Source: Endomychus coccineus (lineage: Eukaryota; Arthropoda; Insecta; Coleoptera; Endomychidae). From it: a stretch of 64,000 nt of DNA. This document shows, in pieces, positions 1 to 9,433 of the stretch. Under the pieces are notes generated by a model. That model worked only from the letters and a program-made list of their open reading frames with translations. It was not told the DNA's origin and made no database searches. The translations under genes and the position numbers were made by a program. The stretch is taken from the NCBI GenBank assembly GCA_958510875.1, contig OY294070.1, positions 44,291,299 through 44,355,298 of the forward strand, given 5' to 3'. Position 1 is the first letter of the stretch. Every line of letters starts with the position of its first letter.

Positions 1-417
1 ATTGGGGTGATGTAAACAGATGAATTCACAATTTCCTCGCTCTAATTTTGGACATCTACCTTTCAAATTCACCACTTCTACTCGATCTAACCCCAATTCT
101 TGGAACGCTCCCCGTAGAAACTTAGCTTTTATCTTCCCACATACATAAACAGTAGCATCCGGATCGATATTTTCCTTCAAAATTTCATACAATTCATCAT
201 AATCCTGATAGCCAGAGGTCCATGGAATCCCATGATATTTTTCACAATGAAATATTTTCTTCATTTGCCTCTCAGATAGTTGATCCATCGATTTTGGAGG
301 TTTGAATAGAAAATATTTCTCCAACCTTTTATCACAGTCCAACAAAGAGAGTTCCTTGATTTTATATACGTTTGCAGAAATCGGGAAACTTTGAATATCA
401 ACCACTATAGACGACAT
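1..417 (-). CDS. Nuclease-like protein of a virus-like cluster, 3' end outside the window
   Basis: From the ATG at 417-415 the minus-strand frame stays open for 139 codons to the window edge, so the C-terminus is missing. The protein starts M-S-S-I-V-V-D-I-Q-S-F. It later has F-K-P-P, an H-G-I-P-W-T-S-G-Y segment, V-Y-V-C-G-K-I-K-A-K-F-L, and a C-x6-C...H-H end. The same order of motifs occurs in the broken plus-strand gene at 3388-3892, so the two are paralogues in inverted orientation. I recall such short VDIQ proteins as uncharacterised proteins repeated in arthropod genomes. The acidic residue after the first strand and the V-Y-V-x-G-x-x-K motif suggest an RNase H-fold exonuclease, but this is inference. 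The next gene, at 471-1079, has the same orientation. Confidence 0.55.
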   Translation of the reverse strand, partial: MSSIVVDIQSFPISANVYKIKELSLLDCDKRLEKYFLFKPPKSMDQLSERQMKKIFHCEKYHGIPWTSGYQDYDELYEILKENIDPDATVYVCGKIKAKFLRGAFQELGLDRVEVVNLKGRCPKLERGNCEFICLHHPN

Positions 418-470
418 TTCAAACTAGAATGATAAACTATCCAAATATCTAGTTGCACATGCGCAGATCA

Positions 471-1079
471 TTAACATATTTCTTTGATGTTATCGAAATT
501 TCGAAAGAGTACGTCGAAGCACAAAATTTGTAGTGATGATGTACTTATTCTATAGTCGACCTCCCCTCCTATCTCAGAAAACAGTTGAAACATCTTAAAG
601 GTGTAAGAATTTGAAGTATCTCTTCGGATGCTGCGCATGTCCATTATCTCACATCGGTACGGTAGAAGTGCGATCCGATAAAAATCATCATCAATATCAT
701 GTAGCACTCTAAAACAATCAAGTATATACGATCCTGGTTTCGGAACGATACCCGAAATTTGATGCAATATGATTTTTCCCATTCTTCTATGTTTATATTT
801 GAACTGACCTTCTATATTCATATCGAATATCTTCCAATCTTCTGGAGGTGGATCGAAATCTCCTCCGAAATAGAAAATATCAGCATACGCCCAATCGGTT
901 GAGGCCCCCACCAGGAAAGTTATGAATTCTCCAGCGATTATCCAATTTTTGGATGGTAATTGTAATTCTTCGAGGATTTCCATCATATTCGGCGGACATG
1001 CGCTTATTACGAATTTCTTCGCATCGTACACGGTGGTAAGCACACTATGAATAAAACTGTTGTATAATCGAGGAGACAT
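471..1079 (-). CDS. Nucleotidyltransferase-like protein, virus-like cluster
   Basis: This is an intact minus-strand frame of 202 codons from the first ATG at 1079-1077. Two non-ATG codons lie in frame just upstream, and I prefer the ATG. Residues around 45-72 (W-I-I-A-G-E-F-I-T-F-L-V-G followed by Y-A-D-I-F-Y-F) look like the G-G...D-x-D nucleotide-binding region of the polymerase-beta nucleotidyltransferase fold, but the expected second aspartate is not clear, so activity is doubtful. A later I-L-D-C-F-R-V-L-H-D-I-D-D-D-F-Y-R-I-A segment is typical of uncharacterised arthropod proteins that accompany integrated DNA viruses. The gene lies 53 bp upstream of the nuclease-like gene and reads the same way, so the two may have been co-transcribed. 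No stop or frameshift is visible, unlike the plus-strand genes nearby. Confidence 0.5.
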   Translation of the reverse strand: MSPRLYNSFIHSVLTTVYDAKKFVISACPPNMMEILEELQLPSKNWIIAGEFITFLVGASTDWAYADIFYFGGDFDPPPEDWKIFDMNIEGQFKYKHRRMGKIILHQISGIVPKPGSYILDCFRVLHDIDDDFYRIALLPYRCEIMDMRSIRRDTSNSYTFKMFQLFSEIGGEVDYRISTSSLQILCFDVLFRNFDNIKEIC

Positions 1080-1614
1080 TATCACGAACTGAGTTCGATT
1101 TATTTGAAGCAGTCACACACACCCTCATACTCTGCGCTATTGACTTTTTCAACCTAAAATATACAATCAAAACTAAATGGTATTCTTGCGGGTGAGAGAT
1201 AAGAGGTCGATCGAACTGGTAAGTATACATGTAAAACAATAAAATCATGAACATTTTCAGATAAAAATGACGTGGGTTCGGATCCCTTTCAATCTTTCTC
1301 ACCAAAGAATACCATTTTTTTTCATTTGATGTACACGTCGTAGACGTTATGATCGATTCACAACCGCCATAATACCTCGTTGACCACCTCACGTGATAGC
1401 TGCCATGACACCACGTGTCTAGTACCTTTCTTACAAACAACCTGTATATACAACATAACATACTCTTTACAAACCCCCTGTATATACATTCAAACAATAA
1501 TTACAAACACCGAATGCCAATCGTCAGCAGCCTACGTGACACATTCCCACGATAATTTGCTGAGTTATCAATATCAGCACAAGAAACAGTTTACGTTTTC
1601 ATTTTGTTGTTGAA

Positions 1615-1799
1615 AAGATTAATATTTCAAACTAAGCATTTCTCGTAGATAAAATATCAACCAATCAGTTGGTTGCAAAACAAAGTGTTATCTGTTTCCG
1701 TTTAAAATTGAATACAATGGCTCTATTATCTACCACACACAAGTTACGACTTGTTGATGACCTCATTGATAAGATTAATATTTCAAACTAAGCATTTCT
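1615..1799. repeat. 29-bp direct repeat pair
   Basis: The same 29 bases, beginning aagattaatatttcaaacta, occur at 1615-1643 and 1771-1799. The starts are 156 bp apart. The pair could be a duplication or the ends of a small non-autonomous element. No inverted ends were seen. Confidence 0.8.
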
Positions 1800-1832
1800 A
1801 TTTATACGTAGACCAAACTCGCAATCACGCTA

Positions 1833-2024
1833 TCTAGCCGATAACGTTATCTACCCGATAACACTAATTACACACATCGCCAGCATGGGTGACTCACAAT
1901 CACTGATAACGCTATCTACCCGATAACGTTATCTACCCGATAACACTAATTACACACACTGGATGCCAGACCGAGTCACTGATAACGCTATCTAGCCGAT
2001 AACGTTATCTACCCGATAACATAC
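1833..2024. repeat. GATAACGTTATC palindrome cluster
   Basis: Three imperfect units of about 76-82 bp each contain the 12-bp palindrome gataacgttatc, starting at 1840, 1922 and 1998. Each is followed by tacccgataacac and flanked by further gataacgctatc variants. The cluster lies between the two divergent gene blocks, so a regulatory role is possible but unproven. Confidence 0.75.
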
Positions 2025-2107
2025 ATCGCCAGCGCAGACCGGAAGTGGAGACCTGATAATCGGAGCACAGACCGGAAGTGACGTCACACTTCCTGGTCCA
2101 AAGGTAG

Positions 2108-3337
2108 TCAACTGTATCTACTAATGTTATCTCTTCAATTTTCGATTTATACCAGCAGCCGAAATTCGACGAGTCGATTCGGAAAGCCGAGTATAGATCG
2201 ATCACACCGTTTGTTAAAGCCTTCAATAACAGCGACATCGTGGAATTTGGAATAAATCAAGTGGACGCGTTTTTTTCCATGAAGGATACTCTATTGGCGA
2301 TCAAGGGGAAAATCTAAGTGAAGGGTGGAGGTAATGTTATATTGTTGCTGAATTATGGAGCCTTCCTTTCTGACTCTTGCTCGTACATTGAGAGTGGTAG
2401 GGACATCGAAACAGTTCGAGATCCTGGTATAGTCAGCGCTGTTCAAGCATTTACCTGCTACGCTCCTACAGCTTCTACGCATATGGCTACCGCTAGTTGG
2501 TTGTATCCCCTTGAGAGCAAAGTCCTGCACGAAACTAAATCATTCAGTTTATTGATTCCGCTGAAGCATATATTCAACATTTTCAACGATTACCCGATGA
2601 TTACATTTGGTAGGCAGACTATTCGACTTGTACGTGCTCGAAACGATAAAGATTGCCTTAACATTGAAACCGCCACGACCACCGTTAAATTCCTGATTGA
2701 TAGCATGGAATTGAAAGTGAAGTATATCTATCCCAACGATATAATTGGAGAAAAGCTATTGCGAGCAATCAAGAGTGATTCACCCATCCTAATTCCATTC
2801 CGGAAGTGGGAATGCCATGAGCTTCCTGCCATAACAAGCGAGGCCCGACGAGAAATTTGGGCGGTCAAGACTAGTGCGGCAGTTGAAAAACCCCGCTATG
2901 TCATAGTATTCTTTCAAACGGACAAACGAAACAATGTAAAGGCGAACCCCACAATATTTGACCATCTGGATATAACAAGTATTCGCTTATCTCTAAACGG
3001 CGAATATTACCCCAACGAGCGAATGAACTTGGACTTTGCCAAGGATGATTTCACGCTCGCCCACCATAACTATACAGAGTTCTACTCTAGCTATACAAAT
3101 TCTTCGTCGGCTGTGAAACAACCAATGTAAGATTACACCAGTTTCAAAAAACGCGCCCTCTACATAATCGATTGTTCGAAACAGGAGGAAGCAGTGAAAT
3201 CTGCAACTGTTGATGTGCGATTGGAAATCGAAGCAGATAAGGGATTTCCAGCCAATACGAAAGCATATTGCATCATCATTCACGATTGTTTGATGGAGTA
3301 CTACCCCCTCTCGGAAATAGTGAAGAGCCTAATCTAA
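2108..3337 (+). pseudogene. Broken capsid-like protein gene (double jelly-roll type suspected)
   Basis: One plus-strand frame runs from just after a stop at 2105-2107 to a stop at 3335-3337. It is interrupted by in-frame TAA codons at 2315-2317 and 3128-3130, about 400 codons in all. The layout matches a widespread arthropod family of uncharacterised proteins. It has an N-terminal E-Y-x-S-I-T-P-F stretch, N-x-S-D-I-V-E-F-G-I-N-Q-V-D, a central W-E-C-H-E-L-P, W-A-V-K-T-S-A-A-V-E-K-P-R-Y-V-I-V-F-F-Q-T, then L-N-G-E-Y-Y-P and L-D-F-A-K-D-D. I recall this pattern in capsid-like proteins of Polinton/adintovirus-related insertions, but the exact group is inference. No start codon is secure. A broken nuclease-like gene follows in the same orientation. 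The stops show this is an old inactive copy. Confidence 0.5.
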
Positions 3338-3387
3338 AACATACTGCATAACGACGACGTCGCCTGATCAGTTTAGTACGAGCCATC

Positions 3388-3892
3388 ATGAGAATAGCAT
3401 TGGTTGATATTCAGGGATTCATCATCGATGATGTCTTTCATCCCAAAGAAATGTCTATACAAATTGGATTCAAACGATATTATTCGTTGTTTAAGCCAGC
3501 CGTAGCGCTTACGATGTTAAGTGAGAAGGATCGAATCTGTTTGGTATTTGGAACATTTTTGTCATGGTTTGGAATATAAATCAGGTGATGTGGAATATGA
3601 AGAAATTGATAATATTCTAAGATTGACTCTGCTGTGTGCAGCCGACATTATATATGTTCGAGGACATCAAAAAGCCGAATTTCTCACGAAAAAGTGTGTG
3701 GAGCTAGATATCTTTCCACGAATTGTAGATGTGTGCAGTTTCGACAACACTCTATGTCAAACGGGGAAATTCGATCCTACAAACAAACTGAGCTGTCTAA
3801 ATCATCGCAATGATGGTGGGAAATATATGTGTACAGTCCACCATGTCGATAATCTAAAACATTGGCTCCTCACCATCATACTTCCAAAATAA
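3388..3892 (+). pseudogene. Frameshifted paralogue of the nuclease-like protein
   Basis: The ATG at 3388 opens M-R-I-A-L-V-D-I-Q-G-F-I-I, which parallels the start of the minus-strand gene at 1-417. A frameshift near 3560-3570 moves the reading into a second frame, which carries H-G-L-E-Y-K-S-G-D-V-E-Y, I-I-Y-V-R-G-H-Q-K-A-E-F-L and a C-terminal half with C, H and H-H-V residues. It ends at the TAA at 3890-3892. Together the two parts make about 165 residues, which probably approximates the full family length and suggests the window-edge copy lacks only about 25 residues. An AT-rich tail with aataaa-like signals follows at 3908-3925. It lies 50 bp after the capsid-like gene, consistent with one rightward transcription unit. 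Confidence 0.5.
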
Positions 3893-4029
3893 AAAAATGT
3901 ACTTTTTCTAAAATAAATAAAAAATATTATTAATATTTGATATTTCATTTCTCATACACCTCTCCTCACACACATCATAAACGATTCCAAGTCGCTTGCG
4001 AGTCGCTTGCGAGTATCATGAGTCGGACG

Positions 4030-4845
4030 AGTCGAACTGGTGGCGCCACCACGTGACAGCTGTCACGTGGTGGTGACACCTACACGAAGCAGTCTGTACC
4101 TTCGATCCCCTCCATGAAAGCAGTCTGTGTTTTTGGACCAAAGGTGCAGACTGCTTCATAGAGGTGTTGGTACCACCTCCACGAAGCAGTCTGTATCTTG
4201 GGCCCACCATGACAGCTGTCACGTGGTGGTGACACCTACACGAAGCAGTCTGTACCTTCGATCCCCCCCATGAAAGCAGTCTGTGTTTTTGGACCAAAGG
4301 TGCAGACTGCTTCATAGAGGTGTTGGGACCACCTCCACGAAGCAGTCTGTATCTTGGGCCCACCATGACAGCTGTCACGTGGTGGCGACATCTCCACGAA
4401 GCAGTCTGTACCTTCGATGACAGCTGTCACGTGGTAGCGACATCTCCACGAAGCAGTCTGTACCTTGGGCCCACCATGACAGCTGTCACGTGGTGGCGAC
4501 ATCTCCACGAAGCAGTCGGTACCTTCTATGACAGCTGTCACGTGATAGCGACATCTCTACGAAGCATTCTGTACCTTGGGCCCACCATGACAGCTGTCAC
4601 GTGATAGCGACATCTCTACGAAGCATTCTGTACCTTGGGCCCACCATGACACCTGTCACGTGGTGGCGACATCTCCACGAAGCAGTCTGTACCTTCGATG
4701 ACAGCTGTCACGTGATAGCGACATCTCTACGAAGCATTCTGTGCCTTGGGCCCACCATGACAGCTGTCACGTGGTGGTGACATCTCCACGAAGCAGTCTG
4801 TACCTTTGGTCCGCCATGACAGCTGTCACGTGGTGGTAGTAAATG
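4030..4845. repeat. E-box-rich minisatellite
   Basis: About ten imperfect units of roughly 53-60 bp each contain gacagctgtcacgtgg plus a cgaagcagtctgtacctt block. A longer unit of 156 bp is duplicated at the left (starts 4055 and 4211). It includes an inverted version of the agcagtctg block (gcagactgctt). Each unit places two E-box hexamers side by side, CAGCTG and CACGTG. Short open frames across it are by-products of the repeat. Confidence 0.9.
4046..4073. repeat. Perfect 28-bp palindrome
   Basis: The 28 bases at 4046-4073 equal their own reverse complement. The centre is gacagctgtc and the flanks are ccaccacgt / acgtggtgg. Only here is the palindrome completed on the left side; other units keep just the central part and right arm. 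Confidence 0.9.
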
Positions 4846-5396
4846 AATTCAATAATTTTAAGTACTCATTTCTTAGTGATATGCTTTCACATATTCAAAC
4901 AATTTTTCTCCAAAATGTTATAGATCATGAAGCTAAGGAGTGGCAAAAAAATTAGAAAATTGACAGATTTGGAGATGAAAGAATATAGGAAGACTTCAAA
5001 ATTAATAAATAAAATAAATAAAGCACTTAAAACAATTAAATTATAGAAATATTATAAAAATTTAATAAAATAACACTTCTCTCCAGTGTTCCATGCTTCT
5101 CACATACTATAATAGGAAATGTATAACATAATTAGAAAAATAAAAACTGAGACTTGTCATGAATTTTTAATTTTTGTTTCAATTTCTTTTTACGTAAAGA
5201 CCCATTCATCCTCTATGTGCAATGATAAAACACTTGGTGAGAAACAGGGTGTTGAAGTTTTGAACAATTATTACATTTTTTTCATTATCTTTTAAACAAA
5301 TAAAGATTTTTGGTTCAACCTTGGTAAACTTCAGTTTTACTCATTGAGAAGTTTTTTTGGTAATAAAATGTTCTTGAGACAAATACAGTAGTGTAA
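4846..5396. other. AT-rich stretch without recognisable gene
   Basis: The sequence is simple and AT-rich with short homopolymers. No open frame of note and no inverted ends were seen. It may include decayed internal sequence of the gypsy-type element to its right. Confidence 0.5.
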
Positions 5397-5596
5397 TTAT
5401 GGGGTTTTGTATCCATTTGAACCCCTCAAACTTCTACGCCAATCGTTAGAAATTATTATTGTGTACAAATTTGAAAACTTCAATTTATTTTCTATAAAAA
5501 AGTATTCTTGATAAATTTCCCTTAGAGACTTCCTATTAGAGTTATTTTGATTTTTTTTAATCAGGGTTATCTTATGCAATTTTTTTGAAATACTAT

Positions 5597-5931
5597 TCAA
5601 AAAGCTATGATGCTAATGATTGTTCGAAATATTATTACATTTTGATAATTATTTGGATTTTGCTGGTCATAAAAATGTTTCACAATACTTTCAATACTTT
5701 CTAAAAAGAAGTTTAGTTCGTTCATATTTCCATCGAAATCTGGTATGGTTTCTGCACGAACTTTTAAAAAATTTGGAACTTGAGACATGTTGTTTGAATC
5801 GATTTCTTCAATAATTACTTCTGATTTTAAAATGTTATTTACTTCGTCAAAATAATCGGTTTCGGATGAACCAGAAATATTTTCTGATAAGGTGAAAGTG
5901 TTTAAACTATCAACTAATGAATTAATATCTA
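5597..5931 (-). pseudogene. Ty3/gypsy-type gag fragment
   Basis: On the minus strand a frame opens near 5931 and runs to a stop at 5597-5599. Its first part is acidic and serine-rich. From the internal ATG at 5788 it reads M-S-Q-V-P, then I-P-D-F-D-G-N-M-N-E-L-N-F-F-L, then Y-D-Q-Q-N-P-N-N-Y. The I-P-x-F-x-G-x-x-x-x-L-x-x-F-L pattern is characteristic of gag proteins of Ty3/gypsy retrotransposons. A primer-binding-site-like sequence lies upstream on the same strand at 6170-6187, which supports the call. The frame breaks soon after the conserved block, and a lysine/asparagine-rich frame (5397-5600) may be its continuation. No protease or reverse transcriptase was found, so the element is truncated. 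Confidence 0.6.
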
Positions 5932-6169
5932 ACTAGATGGTCTTCACGTTCACAAAAGGAAGAGGAGAAACTAGAGGAATCTGACATATGAAAGGAACTT
6001 ACAGTACGATTATATCCATTGATTTCGGCACTGCTAAATCTTTGGAACTGCTAATCCTTTGGAAAAATATTGGTTTTCTTTCCACTCCACTTAAACGTAG
6101 GAATTACTCGCGATTGTTACCTAACTATTAAAATAAAAAAGTTATCTGAGAAAGATTCTTTGTAACAAT

Positions 6170-6412
6170 CCTGCATCGACTGCGCCAATTTTATAACTCG
6201 ATTGAGTATAAAATAATATTATTTATTTTATTAAATAAAGTACAAATTATATTTCCGAATAGGTATCAACAGTTTGAATTATATGTCAAGACTAAATTAA
6301 ATTCATATGTATGTTGTAAAAAGAAACATATAAGATAAGCAAATTGCTGACGAAGAGATCCACGGAGTCGGATTCCGCACACAATTCGCATGGGAACGGC
6401 GATGATGTAACT
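6170..6412 (-). mobile_element. Gypsy-type primer-binding site and probable LTR
   Basis: On the minus strand, aattggcgcagtcgatgcag at 6190-6171 resembles the junction of a gypsy-type LTR (ending AATT) with a TGGCGCAGTCG primer-binding site of the kind used with a serine-tRNA primer. Reading outward, 6187-6412 would be an LTR of about 226 bp starting AGTTA. It contains AATAAA signals on that strand. The second LTR is not in the window, so the boundary is tentative. The gag fragment lies just inside. Confidence 0.4.
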
Positions 6413-7078
6413 AGCTGCATACATTTTTTGTTTCTAGATCTGGAGAGATATTATGATTTTCAAAGCATAAGGCCCCATTGAAATTCCGTAAACAATCCAT
6501 ACATTTCTGCTTCTTTGCCTCAGGGCAGGCGTGGCCCCTGCTGGTACCCTGAGCATGTACCACCAAACCTGTGGTTGCTTTTAGTATTGTAAGAGATGTG
6601 ACACGCCTCGCAAAAATAATCGCTTTTTTTATATTCAGTAGTTCAGCATTATCACCTCAATTTCGGATTCTTCGTATTCAGCTTTTCTCAGTTCTTGAAG
6701 CTTCCTAGTGTACGAAAATCCTGAATTCATAGTCTCATGCTTATTGATATTTATTTCTAAACTAATCATGTTGGGTGGGTTGAGGCACTCAGGTATGATA
6801 GCTGCTTAGGTTTATATTGCATCCTTCATGTGTCTGCACCCAGGCTGTAAGACCTTACGAAGCTGCCCCTACGAATCGATATTCAAAATTGAGATTTCAA
6901 CCTTGGTGGGCCTGACCTCGATATCTGCCCGTGAAATGACAATGATCTCTAACACGAACAGCGTTGAGCTCGAGCTCTTACGAATAGAAAGCCGCATAAA
7001 TTTTGTTTCTAGACCTGAAGCGATATTGAATGGGGTGTATCATCGACATACTACAGGAACAACATGAGGGCTCTTATA
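6413..7078. other. No recognisable gene
   Basis: A short plus-strand frame (6828-7067) starts M-C-L-H-P-G-C-K but resembles nothing I know. No repeats or ends were identified. Confidence 0.4.
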
Positions 7079-8382
7079 ACGGGTGGTTAAATTGTAAGGG
7101 CCGATGTTGAATGTGAACCACACCTAAACGCCAAGTTTTTTTCCGAATTTTATTTGACATTTCTCTATTTCAGACTTACTCAATTTGAACCATGGAGAGA
7201 TACACAATCCAACAACGTGTTAAAGTTATCCAGACTTATTATGAAAATGGGCGTTCAAATCAAAATGCATATCGTGCACTTCGTGATTTTTTTGGTCAAT
7301 TTGATCGTCCAAATGTGCGTACAATCGCAAAAATCGTGGAAAAATTCGAGCAAACCGGGTCTGTAGAAGATGTGAGAACACCAGTGCATGCTCGTACAGC
7401 TCGTACTGCAGAAAATATTGCTGCTGTTCGCGATAGTGTGGCTGAAGAGCCGTCCACCTCAACTCGTCGTCGTGCCCAACAATTGCACCTCTCACGCTCG
7501 TCGTTGATGAACATTATGCATAAAGACTTGCATTTACACGCTTACAAGGTGCAATTGGCTCAAGAACTAAAGCCTCTTGACCATACCAAACGTCGTGAAT
7601 GGGCAGAATGGTGGCAAGAAATGGCAACAGTGGATGATCAATTTTCGAAGAAAATCATCTTCAGTGATGAGGCACATTTTCACCTCAGTGGATTCGTCAA
7701 TAAACAGAATTGCCGCATTTGGGCGAATGAGAATCCAAGAGTGATTGTCGAAAAACCAATGCACCCACAAAGAGTGACTGTTTGGTGCGGTTTATGGGCT
7801 GGCGGCATCATCGGGCCGTATTTTTTCCAAAATGAGGCCGGTCAGGCAGTTACTGTGAATGGTGTTCGCTATCGTGAGATGATAACGAACTTTTTATGGC
7901 CCGAATTGGAAGATATGGATGTGGACGATATGTGGTATCAGCAGGACGGTGCCACTTGCCACACAGCTAACGAAACAATGGCTCTTTTGCGCAACAAATT
8001 CAATGGCCGTGTTATCTCACGTAATGGCGATGTCAATTGGCCGCCAAGATCATGTGATTTAACACCGTTGGACTTTTTTCTTTAGGGTTATTTGAAAGAA
8101 AAGGTGTACGTCGATAAGCCAGCAACAATTCAAGAGCTAAAGGATGAGATAATTCGGCACATTAACGGCATAGAACCTCCATTATGCCTCAGGGTCATCG
8201 AAAATTTGGACCATCGGATGGAGGTGTGCCGCCGTGGTCGCGGCGCCCATTTGGCCGATATTTTATTCCATACATAATTGAGTGATACCAATATATCATA
8301 ATAAAATAAAATTACAATAATTTCCTAAATAGTTTGTGTTTTATTCAAAATCAACATCGGCCTTTGAAATTTAACCACCCTT
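7079..8382 (+). mobile_element. Complete mariner-like element, TA target duplication
   Basis: The ends are imperfect inverted repeats of about 33 bp. The left begins acgggtggttaaattgtaag and the right, reversed, begins aagggtggttaaatttcaaa; both run on into ggccgatgtt. A TA dinucleotide flanks each side (7077-7078 and 8383-8384). The element is 1,304 bp and holds one transposase gene, so it is full length and structurally recent. Confidence 0.85.
7192..8277 (+). pseudogene. Mariner-type DDD transposase with one internal stop
   Basis: The frame starts at the ATG at 7192 (M-E-R-Y-T-I-Q-Q-R-V) and ends at the TAA at 8275-8277, 361 codons. One in-frame TAG at 8083-8085 sits where related proteins have tryptophan (F-F-L-W-G), a single-base TGG to TAG change. 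The N-terminal third is a paired-type helix-turn-helix DNA-binding region. Catalytic residues are visible: F-S-D-E-A-H-F, Y-Q-Q-D-G-A-T-C-H and R-S-C-D-L-T-P-L-D, with 36 residues between the second and third aspartates. The protein cuts and pastes its own DNA in the nucleus. The stop removes the last 63 residues, so this copy is probably inactive unless read through. It fills the inverted-repeat element with short untranslated flanks. Confidence 0.85.
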
Positions 8383-9433
8383 TAGTTAAATTTTGACCCT
8401 ATATTCGGAATATATGAAGATCTTCAATTGCTCATCTCGCGTTTCTTGATGTTTATTTATAAACTTATCACTTCTCTCTGGGGTTATGGCTGTCTTTCTC
8501 AGATATTGGTATTCTCGGTTACTCCTTTTCTACCTTAGGTAACGCTCAAGGAGATGCTAGCTGCCACCCTCCCCCAAGGAAGTTTATGGTTATTCTTCTT
8601 AGCCGGCCCTATAGTCATCAGTAATTCTTTTTTCATATCATCTAATGATATCATTCTCAGTAGCTAACAACCTGAGTTGATTGACTATCCTTTCAGGCCT
8701 TGAGCAACCAATCTATGTCCTTCATCTTTCCAGACATCCTCTCTGGGTGATGATAGCTACCGCTGTCTCCCTGGAGCCGTGTGGGGCTCTAACACTCCTG
8801 ATGTTGGGTATGGAGGGTGATTAATGTAGTGGGCTATTGGTGACTGATTATCAATTGGCTATTTTTTTTTCAGTAGTTCCACATAGGATACTTTTTTTTT
8901 GTTTTCATCAGTTCCACATAGGATACTTTTTTTTTGTTTTCATCAGTTCCACATAGGATACTTTTTTGTATTCAGCAGTTCCACACAATGTTGTTCATAG
9001 AATTTCTCGTACTCGTAATATTTCTCTCATGAACCCTATCCTTCACCATTGTGATGACTTGTGGAAATGATAGCAGTTTGTTTCCTCCTCCTCCGCCTCT
9101 ACAGAACAACCTTCCTCAGCGGTTGAATCATATACTTATAATGGAATGCAGGATCGATCAACAGATTGGGCAATTTCCTAAGTATCGGACCCAACAACGC
9201 GGAAATTTGATACAAGGTGGATAGAAACGTGTGATACGCATGTAAAAAGATGGGAGTTGTTATTTTACAACATATCTCAATGAATTTATAATCTCAATGA
9301 ATTTATCACATTTCTCAAACAATTAAATTTATCACTATGATACTAGAGACAGCTTTGATTTTCATGTTAATCGCATCAGAATGAAAAGAACTATGAATTT
9401 ATTATTTCACCGATGATTGGTGAAGACTAGGGG
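8383..9433. other. No gene; short tandem repeats only
   Basis: The only organised feature is the 35-bp tandem array at 8875-8988. No coding signal was seen on either strand. Confidence 0.5.
8875..8988. repeat. 35-bp tandem repeat, about 3.3 units
   Basis: Units begin agttccacataggatac followed by a T-run and gttttcatc. They start at 8875, 8910 and 8945, with a decayed fourth at 8977. Confidence 0.9.

Larger units (their letters stand above)
1080..2107. other. Spacer between divergent virus-like gene blocks, repeat-rich
   Basis: The gene at 471-1079 reads left and the capsid-like gene reads right, so this kilobase is a shared upstream region. It holds a 29-bp direct repeat (1615-1643 and 1771-1799), two copies of a ttacaaac-NN-cctgtatataca motif (about 1432 and 1470, near 38 bp apart) that resemble mariner-type ends, and the GATA-rich palindrome cluster. 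Around 1199-1300 a short stretch and its near-inverse (tggtattctt / aagaatacca) flank a GTAAGT...TTTTCAG pair. No supported gene is present. Confidence 0.5.

Noticed and set aside
1199..1305. tRNA-like gene with intron (gggttcggatccc near 1271)
   Set aside because: The box B-like sequence is present, but a T-arm, acceptor stem and anticodon arm could not be built together.
1045..1497. 150-codon minus-strand frame overlapping the spacer
   Set aside because: Composition follows the repeats and no family motif appears; it overlaps the better-supported gene at 471-1079.
2993..3283. Minus-strand frame opposite the capsid-like gene
   Set aside because: It is a shadow of the plus-strand coding sequence, with no motif of its own.
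4016..4604. Open frames across the minisatellite on both strands
   Set aside because: They are repeats of the DNA unit read in several frames on both strands at once, as expected from a tandem repeat.
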